Assembly: GCF_002198735.1 (NCBI RefSeq)
Contig: NZ_MWLO01000085.1
Coordinates: forward strand, 1 to 33,061
DNA: 33,061 nt
Source of the DNA: Ideonella sp. A 288
GTDB lineage: Bacteria; Pseudomonadota; Gammaproteobacteria; Burkholderiales; Burkholderiaceae_C
Direction of reading: 5' to 3'
Shown piece by piece: positions 17,797 to 25,311 of this stretch (position 1 is the stretch's first letter; each line of letters begins with the position of its first letter). The position numbers were made by a program, and so were the translations under genes. The notes below the pieces were generated by a model that did not search any database, was not told the origin of the DNA, and saw only the letters and a list, made by a program, of their open reading frames with translations.

Positions 17797-19422
17797 TCAC
17801 CCCTCCAGCCGCTTCTGGAACACCAGCCCCGCGTGCTCGCGCAGCGCGTGGAACTTGATCTTCGGCCAGTTGCTCTCGATGGCGCGCAGCTCGGGCGCGT
17901 ACTCCACCAGCAGCGTTGGGGCATCCACCGCGTCGTAGGCCATGCGGTGGCTGTTGCCGTCGATGAAGCGGGCCAGTTCCTTCTCGCCGCCGTCGGCCTC
18001 GTCGCAGGTCACCCAGCGGGCAATCGAGAAGCGGCAGGGGCTGATGCGGGCCTTGCAGCCGTACTCATGCTCCAGCCGGTGTGCCACCACCTCGAACTGC
18101 AGCTGGCCCACGGCGCCTAACATCAATACAGAACCCGCCACCGGGCGGAAGACCTGGATCGCGCCCTCCTCGCCCAGCTGCGTCAGGCCGGCCTTCAGCT
18201 GCTTGGTCTTCAGCGGGTCGGCCACCTCGACCATGCGGAACATCTCGGGCGCGAAGAACGGCAGCCCGGTGAACTGCAGGCTCTCGCCCTCGGTGAGGGT
18301 GTCGCCCAGCTGCAGCACGCCATGGTTGGGGATGCCGATGATGTCGCCGGCATAGGCCTCGTCCAGCAGCTCACGGCGCTGCGACAGGAACGACACCACG
18401 GTGTTGGGCCGCAGCTCCTTGCCCGAGCGCACCACCTTCAGCCGCATGCCGCGCTCGAAGTGGCCGCTGGCCACGCGCAAGAAGGCGATGCGGTCGCGGT
18501 GCGCGGGGTCCATGTTGGCCTGGATCTTGAAGACCACGCCGCTGAACTTGGGCTCGTCGGGCTGCACCGTGCGCTGCATGGCCGTGCGCTCGCCGGGCGA
18601 GGGCGCCAGGTCGACCAGCGCGTCCAGCACCTCCTGCACGCCGAAGTTGTTCACCGCCGAGCCGAAGAACATCGGCGTCTGCCGGCCGGCCAGAAATTCG
18701 GCGGCGTCGAAGGCCGGCGCGGCGTCGCGCACCAGTTCCACCTCGCCGGCGGCCTGGGTGAAGGCGGCGCCGAAGCGGGTGCCGAGCTCGGGGTTGTCGA
18801 CGCCGTCGACGATCTCGTCGTCGCCGCCGGCGCGGTCTTCACCGGGCTTGAACACGCGCATCTGGTTCTTGCGCAGGTCCATCACGCCGCCGAAGATCTT
18901 GCCCATGCCCACCGGCCAGGTGAAGGGCACCACCGTCATGCCCAGCTCGCGCTCGATCTCGTCCATCAGGTTCAATGGTTCCTGCACCTCGCGGTCCATC
19001 TTGTTGACGAAGGTGAGGATGGGCGTGTTGCGCGCGCGGCACACCTGCAGCAGGCGCCGCGTCTGCGGCTCCACGCCGTTGGCCGCGTCGATGACCATCA
19101 GCGCGGCGTCCACCGCGGTGAGCACGCGGTAGGTGTCTTCGCTGAAGTCCTGGTGGCCCGGGGTGTCGAGCAGGTTGATGACGCAGTCGCGGTATTCCAT
19201 CTGCATCACCGAGCTGGCCACCGAGATGCCGCGCTGCTTCTCGATCTCCATCCAGTCGCTGGTGGCGTGGCGGGTGGCCTTGCGCGCCTTCACCGAGCCG
19301 GCGATCTGGATCGCGCCCGAGAACAGCAGCAGCTTTTCCGTCAGCGTGGTCTTGCCCGCGTCGGGGTGGCTGATGATGGCGAAGGTGCGGCGGCGGCGCA
19401 CGTGCGGGGTCAGGTCGGACAT
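17797..19422 (-). CDS. prfC: Peptide chain release factor 3
   Basis: 541 residues (E. coli RF3 529). GTPase that recycles RF1/RF2 from ribosomes after termination. G1 is ISHPDAGKTT (Lys24), the switch region is EKQRGISVASSVMQ, G3 is DTPGHQDFSEDT, G4 is NKMDRE. The RF3-specific C-terminal parts are present (VVSFLSQRRELLDEAYAGD in parts, GAVGQLQFEVVAHRLEHEY in parts). The ATG at 19422 is close to the usual RF3 start. A GATAAT hexamer at 19475-19480 (minus) could be its -10 element. It converges on the pectinacetylesterase-family gene with a hairpin between them. Confidence 0.97.
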   Translation of the reverse strand: MSDLTPHVRRRRTFAIISHPDAGKTTLTEKLLLFSGAIQIAGSVKARKATRHATSDWMEIEKQRGISVASSVMQMEYRDCVINLLDTPGHQDFSEDTYRVLTAVDAALMVIDAANGVEPQTRRLLQVCRARNTPILTFVNKMDREVQEPLNLMDEIERELGMTVVPFTWPVGMGKIFGGVMDLRKNQMRVFKPGEDRAGGDDEIVDGVDNPELGTRFGAAFTQAAGEVELVRDAAPAFDAAEFLAGRQTPMFFGSAVNNFGVQEVLDALVDLAPSPGERTAMQRTVQPDEPKFSGVVFKIQANMDPAHRDRIAFLRVASGHFERGMRLKVVRSGKELRPNTVVSFLSQRRELLDEAYAGDIIGIPNHGVLQLGDTLTEGESLQFTGLPFFAPEMFRMVEVADPLKTKQLKAGLTQLGEEGAIQVFRPVAGSVLMLGAVGQLQFEVVAHRLEHEYGCKARISPCRFSIARWVTCDEADGGEKELARFIDGNSHRMAYDAVDAPTLLVEYAPELRAIESNWPKIKFHALREHAGLVFQKRLEG

Positions 19423-19474
19423 GGGTGGGTTCGGCGCCGTCGACGGGCGCGACCGCGTGGCAGGGCAATCCGCG

Positions 19475-19480
19475 ATTATC
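19475..19480 (-). promoter_or_regulatory. Candidate -10 element for prfC
   Basis: GATAAT on the minus strand, 52 nt before the prfC ATG, in the 81-bp gap after the MocR-type gene. It implies a separate promoter for prfC. No good -35 is seen. Confidence 0.3.
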
Positions 19481-19503
19481 GGCGGCCGGGCCCGCGCGCG
19501 CCG

Positions 19504-21015
19504 TCAGCCGCCCACGGGGCGCCCGACGGCGGCGGCCAGCAGCGGGCCGATGCGCCGGGCGGCCTCCGCCAGCGCGGCAGCGTCGTAGCCGGCGTAGCCG
19601 AACAGCCAGCCGCGGCGGCGCGATTCGATGGCGTAGCGCGACAACGGCGCCAGCACCACGCCGGCGGCCAGCGCGCGGCCGGACAGCGGTGCATCGGCGC
19701 GGCCTGCGGGCAGCTCGTGCACCAGGTGCATGCCCTGCTCGCCGCGCGCCAGGCGCACGGCGCCGCCGGTGGCCTCGGCCACCGCGTCGATCAGCGCCTG
19801 CTGGCGCCGCGGGTACAGCTCGCGCATGCGGCGCAGGTGGCGCAGCAGGTGGCCCTCGGTGATGAAGCGGGCCAGAACGTCCTGCGAGTCGCCGGGCGCG
19901 TGGCGGTCGGCCAGCGCGCGGGCACTGGCGAAGGCGGCGGTCAACGCATGCGGCAGCACGATGAAGCCCAGCCGCAGCCCCGGGTGCAGGGTCTTCGAGA
20001 AGGTGCCCACGTACAGCACGCGCTCGGCCTGCGGCAGGCTGGTCAGCGCCGGCACGCGGTGCGGGCCGTACTGGAACTCGCCGTCGTAGTCGTCCTCGAC
20101 GATCCAGCCGCCACGGGTCTGCGCCCATTCCAGCAGTTCGAGCCGGCGCTTCAGGCCCATGCGCACGCCGGTGGGGAACTGGTGCGTCGGCGTCACCACC
20201 ACCAGCCGGGCCTTCGGCCAGCGCGCCGCGCCCTCGCCGATGGCCAGGCCGTCGGCGTCCACCGGCACCGGCCGCACCTGCGCGCCATGGCCGGCCAGGC
20301 AGGCGCGGATGCCGGGGTAGCCGGGGTCTTCCACCATCACCTCGTCGCCAGGGTCGAGCAGCAGCCGGCCGGTCAGGTCCAGCGCCTGCTGCGAGCCCGA
20401 GCACACCAGCACCTGCGCCGCGTCGCAGTGCACGCCGCGCGAGGCCCACAGCCACTGCGCGATGGCCTCGCGCAGCGCCGGCAGGCCGGCCGGGTCGAGG
20501 TACTGCGCCTGCGCCTGCCGCTGCGCGGCGCTGGTCTGGCGCGCCAGCCGGTCCCACAGCGCGAACGGGAAGCCCGCCACGTCGGGCGCGCCGATGCGGA
20601 AGGGCGCGGCCGCCATCACCGGTGGCTGCCACTGCAGGCCGGTGTCGGCGATCCACTGGCCGCGGCGCGACAGCAGCACCGCTGGCGCCGCTGGCCGCGT
20701 GGCGGCCTTGGGTGCGGGCCGTGTGGGCCGCGCCCGCAGCGCGGCCAGGTCCGGCGCCACGTAGCTGCCGTCGCCCACCCGCGCCACCACGTAGCCTTCG
20801 GCCCGCAGCCGCTCCAGCGCCCACAGCACCGAGTTGCGCGACACACCCAGCAACCGCGCCTGCTCGCGCGACGGCGGCAGCCGCGCGCCGGGCGCGAAGC
20901 TGCCCTGCTCGATGGCCGCGCGCAGCTGCCGGTACACCTGCAGGCGCACGGGGGTGCGGCCCTGGGCACCGGCCACCGGTGGCGCCGGGACGGCGGCATT
21001 GGCACTTCGCGGCAT
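19504..21015 (-). CDS. MocR/PdxR-type GntR regulator with aminotransferase domain
   Basis: 503 residues. N-terminal GntR winged helix (about 22-88; LQVYRQLRAAIEQG, LPPSREQARLLGVSRNSV) is fused to a fold-type I aminotransferase-like domain (about 135-500). The PLP lysine is Lys341 in GTFSKTLHPGLRLGF, and the cofactor Asp region is VEDDYDGEF (306-314). MocR proteins sense PLP or amino compounds and usually control a divergent gene. Here the divergent genes are the OsmC / PaiB-like / GNAT group. ATG 21015, with GGGGAG 10 nt upstream, is preferred to the first ATG of the open frame at 21072, which would enter the promoter region. It could control vitamin B6, polyamine or GABA metabolism; the ligand is not readable from sequence. 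Confidence 0.92.
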   Translation of the reverse strand: MPRSANAAVPAPPVAGAQGRTPVRLQVYRQLRAAIEQGSFAPGARLPPSREQARLLGVSRNSVLWALERLRAEGYVVARVGDGSYVAPDLAALRARPTRPAPKAATRPAAPAVLLSRRGQWIADTGLQWQPPVMAAAPFRIGAPDVAGFPFALWDRLARQTSAAQRQAQAQYLDPAGLPALREAIAQWLWASRGVHCDAAQVLVCSGSQQALDLTGRLLLDPGDEVMVEDPGYPGIRACLAGHGAQVRPVPVDADGLAIGEGAARWPKARLVVVTPTHQFPTGVRMGLKRRLELLEWAQTRGGWIVEDDYDGEFQYGPHRVPALTSLPQAERVLYVGTFSKTLHPGLRLGFIVLPHALTAAFASARALADRHAPGDSQDVLARFITEGHLLRHLRRMRELYPRRQQALIDAVAEATGGAVRLARGEQGMHLVHELPAGRADAPLSGRALAAGVVLAPLSRYAIESRRRGWLFGYAGYDAAALAEAARRIGPLLAAAVGRPVGG

Positions 21016-21020
21016 CGTCG

Positions 21021-21067
21021 ATTGGCTCCCCTCGGCGCAGCATATCGCGCTACGCTGTGGGGCCAAT
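21021..21067. promoter_or_regulatory. Candidate operator in the MocR-OsmC divergent region
   Basis: ATTGGCTCCCC (21021-21031) and GGGGCCAAT (21059-21067) form an imperfect inverted repeat around an AT-richer core (cagcatatcgcgctacgctg). Its position between a divergently transcribed MocR gene and its likely targets fits an operator. Confidence 0.4.
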
Positions 21068-21113
21068 GTCATCGGCCCTGTCGGGCCGGCCGCACAACAG
21101 GACCGACGACCCC

Positions 21114-21581
21114 ATGGCCGAATTCACCGCCACCATCCACTGGCAGCGCGACGCGCAGGCCGCCTTCACCGACAACCGCTACAGCCGCCGCCACGACTGG
21201 CGCTTCGACGGCGGCGCGGTGGTGCCGGGCTCGTCGTCGCCGCACTCGGTGCCGCTGCCGTGGTCCGATGCCGCCGCGGTCGACCCCGAGGAGGCCTTCG
21301 TCGCCGCCCTGTCCAGCTGCCACATGCTGTGGTTCCTGAACCTGGCCGCCCGCGCCGGCTGGACGGTGGACGACTACCGCGACGACGCGCTCGGCGTGAT
21401 GGCCCGCAACGCCGAGGGCCGCCTGGCGATGACCCTGGTCACGCTGCGCCCGGCCGTCACCTGGGGCGGCGAGCGCCGGCCCGATGCCGCCGAACTGCAC
21501 CGCCTGCACCACGAGGCCCACGAGGCCTGCTTCATCGCCAACTCGGTGAAGTCCGAGGTGCGCTGCGAGCCGGTGCACTGA
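21114..21581 (+). CDS. OsmC-family peroxidase-like protein
   Basis: 155 residues. OsmC/Ohr-family proteins reduce organic hydroperoxides with two reactive cysteines, and both are in place: Cys69 in ALSSCHMLWFL and Cys139 in HEACFIANSVKSEV. PWSDAAAVDPEEAFVAALSS is also typical. The form with a long central helix pair and the FIANSV motif is of the general OsmC type rather than Ohr. It is probably a cytoplasmic homodimer. It starts at ATG 21114 with AGGA 11 nt upstream, divergent from the MocR regulator and 32 nt before the PaiB-like gene. Confidence 0.92.
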   Translation: MAEFTATIHWQRDAQAAFTDNRYSRRHDWRFDGGAVVPGSSSPHSVPLPWSDAAAVDPEEAFVAALSSCHMLWFLNLAARAGWTVDDYRDDALGVMARNAEGRLAMTLVTLRPAVTWGGERRPDAAELHRLHHEAHEACFIANSVKSEVRCEPVH

Positions 21582-21613
21582 TCCTTCCACCGATACCACT
21601 GCCCCGAGACCCC

Positions 21614-22243
21614 ATGTACCTGCCCGTCCACTTCGAGATCACCGACACCGCCCTGATGCAGGGACTGATCCGCGCCCACCCTCTCGGCGCCTGGGCCAGC
21701 GCACCCGGCGGCGAGCTGGTGCTGAACCACGTGCCGTTCATGATCGACGCCACGCGCGGCCCGCACGGCACGCTGGTCGGCCACGTCGCGCGGGCCAACC
21801 CGCTGTGGCAGCGGCTGGCCGCCAGCATCGTCGCGTTCCAGGGGCCGCAGGCCTACGTCAGCCCGTCGTCCTACCCTTCGAAGCAAGCGCACGGCAAGGT
21901 CGTGCCCACCTGGAACTATGCCGTGGTGCACGCCCACGGCACGCCGCGGGCGATCGAGGACAAGGCCGAGCTGCTGCAGATCGTCGGCCGCCTCACGCGC
22001 ACGCACGAAAGCGGTCTGGACAAGCCCTGGGCCGTGTCCGACGCGCCGGCCGACTACATCGACACCATGCTCGGCGCCATCGTCGGCATCGAGATCCCGA
22101 TCGACCGCCTGGTGGGCAAGTGGAAGGTCAGCCAGAACCGCAGCGCCGCCGACCGCCAGGGCGTGGCCGACGTGCTGGCCGAGCGCGGCGACGACGAGGC
22201 GGTGGCCATGGCCGGCCTGGTGGTGCAGCACGGCCCGCGCTGA
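21614..22243 (+). CDS. FMN-binding PaiB-family protein
   Basis: 209 residues, full length for the family. PaiB-type proteins have a split-barrel FMN-binding fold and were first described as negative regulators of sporulation and protease genes in Bacillus. Signatures: MYLPVHFE at the start, HPLGAWAS, LNHVPFMID, LVGHVARANPLW, YVSPSSYPSK, VPTWNYAVVHAHG, and the C-terminal GKWKVSQNRSAADRQGV. The true function in proteobacteria is unknown; flavin-dependent chemistry is also possible. It lies between the OsmC and GNAT genes in one plus-strand run, a frequent partner set of MocR regulators (from memory). Confidence 0.92.
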   Translation: MYLPVHFEITDTALMQGLIRAHPLGAWASAPGGELVLNHVPFMIDATRGPHGTLVGHVARANPLWQRLAASIVAFQGPQAYVSPSSYPSKQAHGKVVPTWNYAVVHAHGTPRAIEDKAELLQIVGRLTRTHESGLDKPWAVSDAPADYIDTMLGAIVGIEIPIDRLVGKWKVSQNRSAADRQGVADVLAERGDDEAVAMAGLVVQHGPR

Positions 22244-22260
22244 CCGCAGCCCCGCATCGC

Positions 22261-22707
22261 ATGAACGACGATCTCACCCTCGCCCGCCTGCAGCCCGCCG
22301 ACCGCGCCGCCTGGGGCGTGCTGGCCGAGGCCTACAAGCGCTTCTACGAGACCGAGCTGCCGGCCTCGCACTACGACGCCACCTGGGCGCGGCTGGTGGC
22401 CGGCCAGGGTGTGTTCGCCTGGGGCGCGCACCGGCGGGGGCGGCTGGTGGGCATCGTCCACTACCTGTTCCACGCCAACCCGTGGATGGCCGATGCCTGC
22501 TACCTGCAGGACCTGTACGTCGACGAGGCCACGCGCGGCCTCGGCGTGGCGGCCGCGTTGATCGAGCGGGTGGCGGCCAGCGCGCGCGAGCACGGTGCCG
22601 CGCGGTTGCACTGGCTCACCCACGAATCGAATGCCCGCGCCCGGGCGCTGTACGACCGCGTGGCGCAGCACCGCGGCTTCATCCGCTACGACTTTCCGCT
22701 CGGCTGA
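22261..22707 (+). CDS. GNAT-family N-acetyltransferase
   Basis: 148 residues with the GNAT fold. The acetyl-CoA site is LQDLYVDEATRGLGVAAALIERV (in parts, about 82-103) with the R/Q-x-x-G-x-A-type loop TRGLGVAAAL, and motif B ESNARARALYDRV follows. The substrate is unknown; a small amine or polyamine is common for this subgroup. ATG 22261 follows the PaiB-like stop by 17 nt, so the two are probably co-transcribed. Confidence 0.9.
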   Translation: MNDDLTLARLQPADRAAWGVLAEAYKRFYETELPASHYDATWARLVAGQGVFAWGAHRRGRLVGIVHYLFHANPWMADACYLQDLYVDEATRGLGVAAALIERVAASAREHGAARLHWLTHESNARARALYDRVAQHRGFIRYDFPLG

Positions 22708-22728
22708 CGCACTGGCACACTCGGCGCC

Positions 22729-23628
22729 ATGCCCGAGCTGCCCGACATCACGGTCTATGTCGACAGCCTGGCCGCCAAGGTGAGCGGCCAGACGCTGCGG
22801 CGCGTGCGCATCCTCAACCCTTTCGTCCTGCGCACCGCGGTGCCGCCGATCGCCCAGGCCGACGGCGCGATCGTCACCGGCGTCGAGCGCCTGGGCAAGC
22901 GCGTGGTGCTGGTGCTGCGGGGCGCCGACGGCACCGAGCTGATGCTGGTGGTCCACCTGATGATCGCCGGCCGGCTGCGCTGGCTGGCCCCGGGCGCCAA
23001 GCCGCCGGGCAAGATCGGCTTGGCCACCTTCGAGTTCGACCAGGGCCAGTTGCTGCTCACCGAGGCTGGCACGCAGCGCCGGGCCTCGCTGCACCTGGTG
23101 GCCGGGCGCGACGCGCTGGCGGCGATGGACCCCGGCGGCATCGATGTGATGGCCTGCGACGAGGCCGCCTTCGCCCAACGCCTTGCGGCCGAGAACCACA
23201 CGCTCAAGCGCGCGCTGACCAACCCGCAGCTCTTCAGCGGCATCGGCAATGCGTACTCCGACGAGATCCTGCACCGCGCGCGGATGTCGCCGGTGGCATT
23301 GACGCGCTCGCTCGATGCCGCCGCCGCGCAGCGGCTGCTGGTGGCCACGCGCGCCGTGATGGTCGAGTGGACCGCCCGGCTGCGCGCCGAGGCCCTTGCC
23401 CACGGCGGCTGGCCCGACAAGGTGACGGCCTTCCACCCGCAGATGGCGGTGCATGGCCGCTTCGGCCAACCGTGTCCGGACTGCGGCACGCCTGTCCAAC
23501 GCATCCTGCACGCCGAGAACGAAACCAACTACTGCGCCCGCTGCCAGACTGGCGGCCGGCTGCTGGCCGACCGCGCGCTCTCGCGCCTGCTCAAGGCCAG
23601 CTGGCCGAAGCGCGTCGACGACGTGTAG
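22729..23628 (+). CDS. Fpg/Nei-family DNA glycosylase
   Basis: 299 residues. Base-excision repair glycosylase/AP lyase. After Met removal the catalytic Pro2-Glu3 remain (PELPDI). Lys57 in the ERLGKR loop matches the conserved Fpg lysine. The H2TH region is FSGIGNAYSDEILHRARMSP (169-188). The zinc finger is Cys249-x2-Cys252-x16-Cys269-x2-Cys272. PELPDI instead of PELPEV and the NETNYC finger mark a divergent paralogue rather than canonical MutM. Damage specificity is unknown. It starts 21 nt after the GNAT stop and may be the end of that transcript, or have its own start (CACACT 7 nt before ATG). The cluster's peroxide-linked OsmC gene fits an oxidative-damage theme. Confidence 0.92.
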   Translation: MPELPDITVYVDSLAAKVSGQTLRRVRILNPFVLRTAVPPIAQADGAIVTGVERLGKRVVLVLRGADGTELMLVVHLMIAGRLRWLAPGAKPPGKIGLATFEFDQGQLLLTEAGTQRRASLHLVAGRDALAAMDPGGIDVMACDEAAFAQRLAAENHTLKRALTNPQLFSGIGNAYSDEILHRARMSPVALTRSLDAAAAQRLLVATRAVMVEWTARLRAEALAHGGWPDKVTAFHPQMAVHGRFGQPCPDCGTPVQRILHAENETNYCARCQTGGRLLADRALSRLLKASWPKRVDDV

Positions 23629-23635
23629 CCGCGCG

Positions 23636-24265
23636 CTACCGCGCCAGCGGGTTCGGCGTCGGCTCGGCGATCTTCGTCAGCCGGTTGCGGTCGGTGTGGT
23701 GGAAGGGCTCGGTTTGCCCGCGGATCATCAGCACGGTGTCTTCCTCGTAGCCCCAGGTGCCGTCGTCGTAGGCAGTGACCTTGATGCGGAACTCGGTGGT
23801 GCGGAAGGCGTACTGCAGGAACGGCGCCGAGCAGATGCCCCAGGTGTCCAGCCCCTGGGTGGCCACCAGCTCGAACTCGCGCGCGTCGGCGGCGGCGGTG
23901 CCGGCGGCCATGGCCGTCTGCCCGCGCGGGATGGTCAGCGTGTGGATCACGCAGCCGGTGGCCGGCTCCCACAGCCAGTAGCCCACCTGGTCGTGGTAGG
24001 TCTTCACCTGCTCGGGCTTGGTGACGTGCGTGTGGTAGCGCAGGCCGTACAGCAACTGCGGGCCGTTGGTGGCCGGGTCGATCGGCTGCAGCTCGATGCG
24101 TTCGACGTAGGCCTGCTTCTTCGGGCCCTCGGCCTTGGGCTTCACGTCCAGGCCGCGCGTGCCCTGCCACACGCCGGCCAGCGCGCGCAGCGGGCCGAGG
24201 TTGTCGAGCGTGCGCACGTCGACGTTCGAGGGTTCGGTGTAGATGTCGGCGGGGTAGTCGCTCAT
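23636..24265 (-). CDS. Nitrobindin-like heme-binding beta-barrel protein
   Basis: 209 residues, FABP-like/nitrobindin (THAP4 C-terminal-type) beta-barrel family. The N-terminal signature GVWQGTRG (31-38) resembles the GxWxGxG motif with one extra residue. The GYWLWEPATGCVIHTLTIPRG segment and the C-terminal FHHTDRNRLTKI contain candidate haem-proximal histidines. Nitrobindins bind ferric haem and react with NO or peroxynitrite; whether this variant binds haem is inference. A TATGCT hexamer about 40 nt upstream on the minus strand is a possible -10. It converges on the Fpg/Nei gene with 7 nt between them. Confidence 0.8.
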   Translation of the reverse strand: MSDYPADIYTEPSNVDVRTLDNLGPLRALAGVWQGTRGLDVKPKAEGPKKQAYVERIELQPIDPATNGPQLLYGLRYHTHVTKPEQVKTYHDQVGYWLWEPATGCVIHTLTIPRGQTAMAAGTAAADAREFELVATQGLDTWGICSAPFLQYAFRTTEFRIKVTAYDDGTWGYEEDTVLMIRGQTEPFHHTDRNRLTKIAEPTPNPLAR

Positions 24266-24569
24266 GGCTTCCGGGTGCTCGTGTGGACCAGACGCAAAAC
24301 AGCATAGCGCTGGCCGACCGGTGCCAATTGACGCCGCCAGTGTGTCGGTGCATTTGACATGGGCCGGGCCAGACGCCCGGCCTTGGCGAAGAGCGCAGCC
24401 GTAAATGCTTACAAATCAAGGCCTTGCGCCCAGCCTTTGGTATGGGGCATGATTTTTGCTATTGCCTGGGGTCGTTCAAAAGCATCGAAGGCCCGACCTG
24501 CCTGCGCAGGCGGTCCGATCGGGCACACCAGTCACCCGCCGCGCAGCCGGCCACCCGTTGGGAGCCAAG
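24266..24569. other. Intergenic region with hairpin and promoter
   Basis: This 304-bp region separates the divergent nitrobindin-like and PEP-CTERM genes. It is visibly less GC-rich than its surroundings at about 24400-24480. It contains a perfect 8-bp hairpin GGCCGGGC-cagac-GCCCGGCC (24362-24382), a TTGACA without a matching -10 (24354-24359), and the sigma-54 promoter listed separately. No gene is evident. Confidence 0.6.
24445..24460 (+). promoter_or_regulatory. Sigma-54 (RpoN) promoter of the PEP-CTERM gene
   Basis: GGGCATGATTTTTGCT fits the -24/-12 consensus TGGCACGnnnnTTGCW. The invariant GG (24446-24447) and GC (24458-24459) have the exact spacing, CA and TTGCT also match, and two positions differ. 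It is about 110 nt before the ATG at 24570. PEP-CTERM/exosortase systems often come with the PrsK/PrsR two-component pair, whose response regulator is sigma-54-dependent, so this fits family knowledge. Confidence 0.65.
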
Positions 24570-25289
24570 ATGGCCAAGTCCGCCACCAAGAGCCTGAAGT
24601 CCTTCGCCACCGGCCTGGCCCTGGCGGCCGCCGCGTGCGCCATGGTGCCGGCTCACTCGGCGATCGTCGTCGGCACCTTCGACCCGACCTTCGGTCCCGG
24701 CGTGCCCAACCTCGGCTACCGCGGCCAGGCCACCTTCTTCGTGCCCGACGCGTGCTTTGCGAACGCCGGGATCGTGTCGAACCTCGCCAACCCCTGTTCC
24801 CTGGGCGCCATGGCCGTCCTGTCGGCCAACGTCGAGCTGTACAACATCAACACCCCCGGCGAGCCCACGGTGCAGACGCTGGCCTTCAACGGCGCTGCCT
24901 ATGTGGTGAATACCGCGCTGATGGCCTTCGACGTCGGCACCGGGCAGAACGAGGTGATCGGCATCTCGACCGACCTGGGCGTCGGCCTGCCAACCAACCT
25001 GTTCGATGCCGGCCCCGACCCGCTGAACCCCGCGGACGACATCAACTTCACCGGCACGTTCTGGCTGGGCTTCCTGGCCAGCCCGCGGTCGGCCACGCTT
25101 TACACCTGCAACCCGGCCGCCCTCGCGCCCACCGAGCCGCAGTGCCCGGCCGATTCGGTGGGCACCTCGGCCCTGACGGACTTCGTTCGCCAGCGGGCCG
25201 TGTTGGTGCCCGAGCCTGGCGGCATCGCGTTGGTGCTGACGGCGCTGGCCGCGGCCGGCCTGGCGCGGCGCGCGCGCCGCCGCACCTGA
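24570..25289 (+). CDS. PEP-CTERM sorting-domain exoprotein
   Basis: 239 residues. The signal peptide is about 1-31 (LALAAAACAMVPAHSA). The central region of about 180 residues has no recognised domain and four well-spaced Cys (DACFA, NPCSL, YTCNP, PQCPA) that could pair. The C-terminus is a complete PEP-CTERM signal: VPEPGGIAL, a hydrophobic helix, then RRARRRT, for exosortase/XrtA-type processing and export to the surface. GGAG lies 5 nt before ATG 24570. A sigma-54 promoter is upstream. No exosortase is in the window. Function unknown; a role in exopolysaccharide or floc matrix is the usual inference for the class. Confidence 0.88.
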   Translation: MAKSATKSLKSFATGLALAAAACAMVPAHSAIVVGTFDPTFGPGVPNLGYRGQATFFVPDACFANAGIVSNLANPCSLGAMAVLSANVELYNINTPGEPTVQTLAFNGAAYVVNTALMAFDVGTGQNEVIGISTDLGVGLPTNLFDAGPDPLNPADDINFTGTFWLGFLASPRSATLYTCNPAALAPTEPQCPADSVGTSALTDFVRQRAVLVPEPGGIALVLTALAAAGLARRARRRT

Positions 25290-25311
25290 GCCGCCGCGGG
25301 CGCCACCCGCG

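Noticed and set aside
18322-21339. 1005-codon plus-strand frame opposite prfC and the MocR gene
   Set aside because: It is antisense to two well-conserved genes, is low in complexity, and has no ribosome binding site or recognised domain.
24354-24359. Perfect TTGACA upstream of the PEP-CTERM gene
   Set aside because: No TATAAT-like hexamer occurs 15-19 nt downstream; the spacer runs into a GC-only hairpin. The sigma-54 site is the better promoter.
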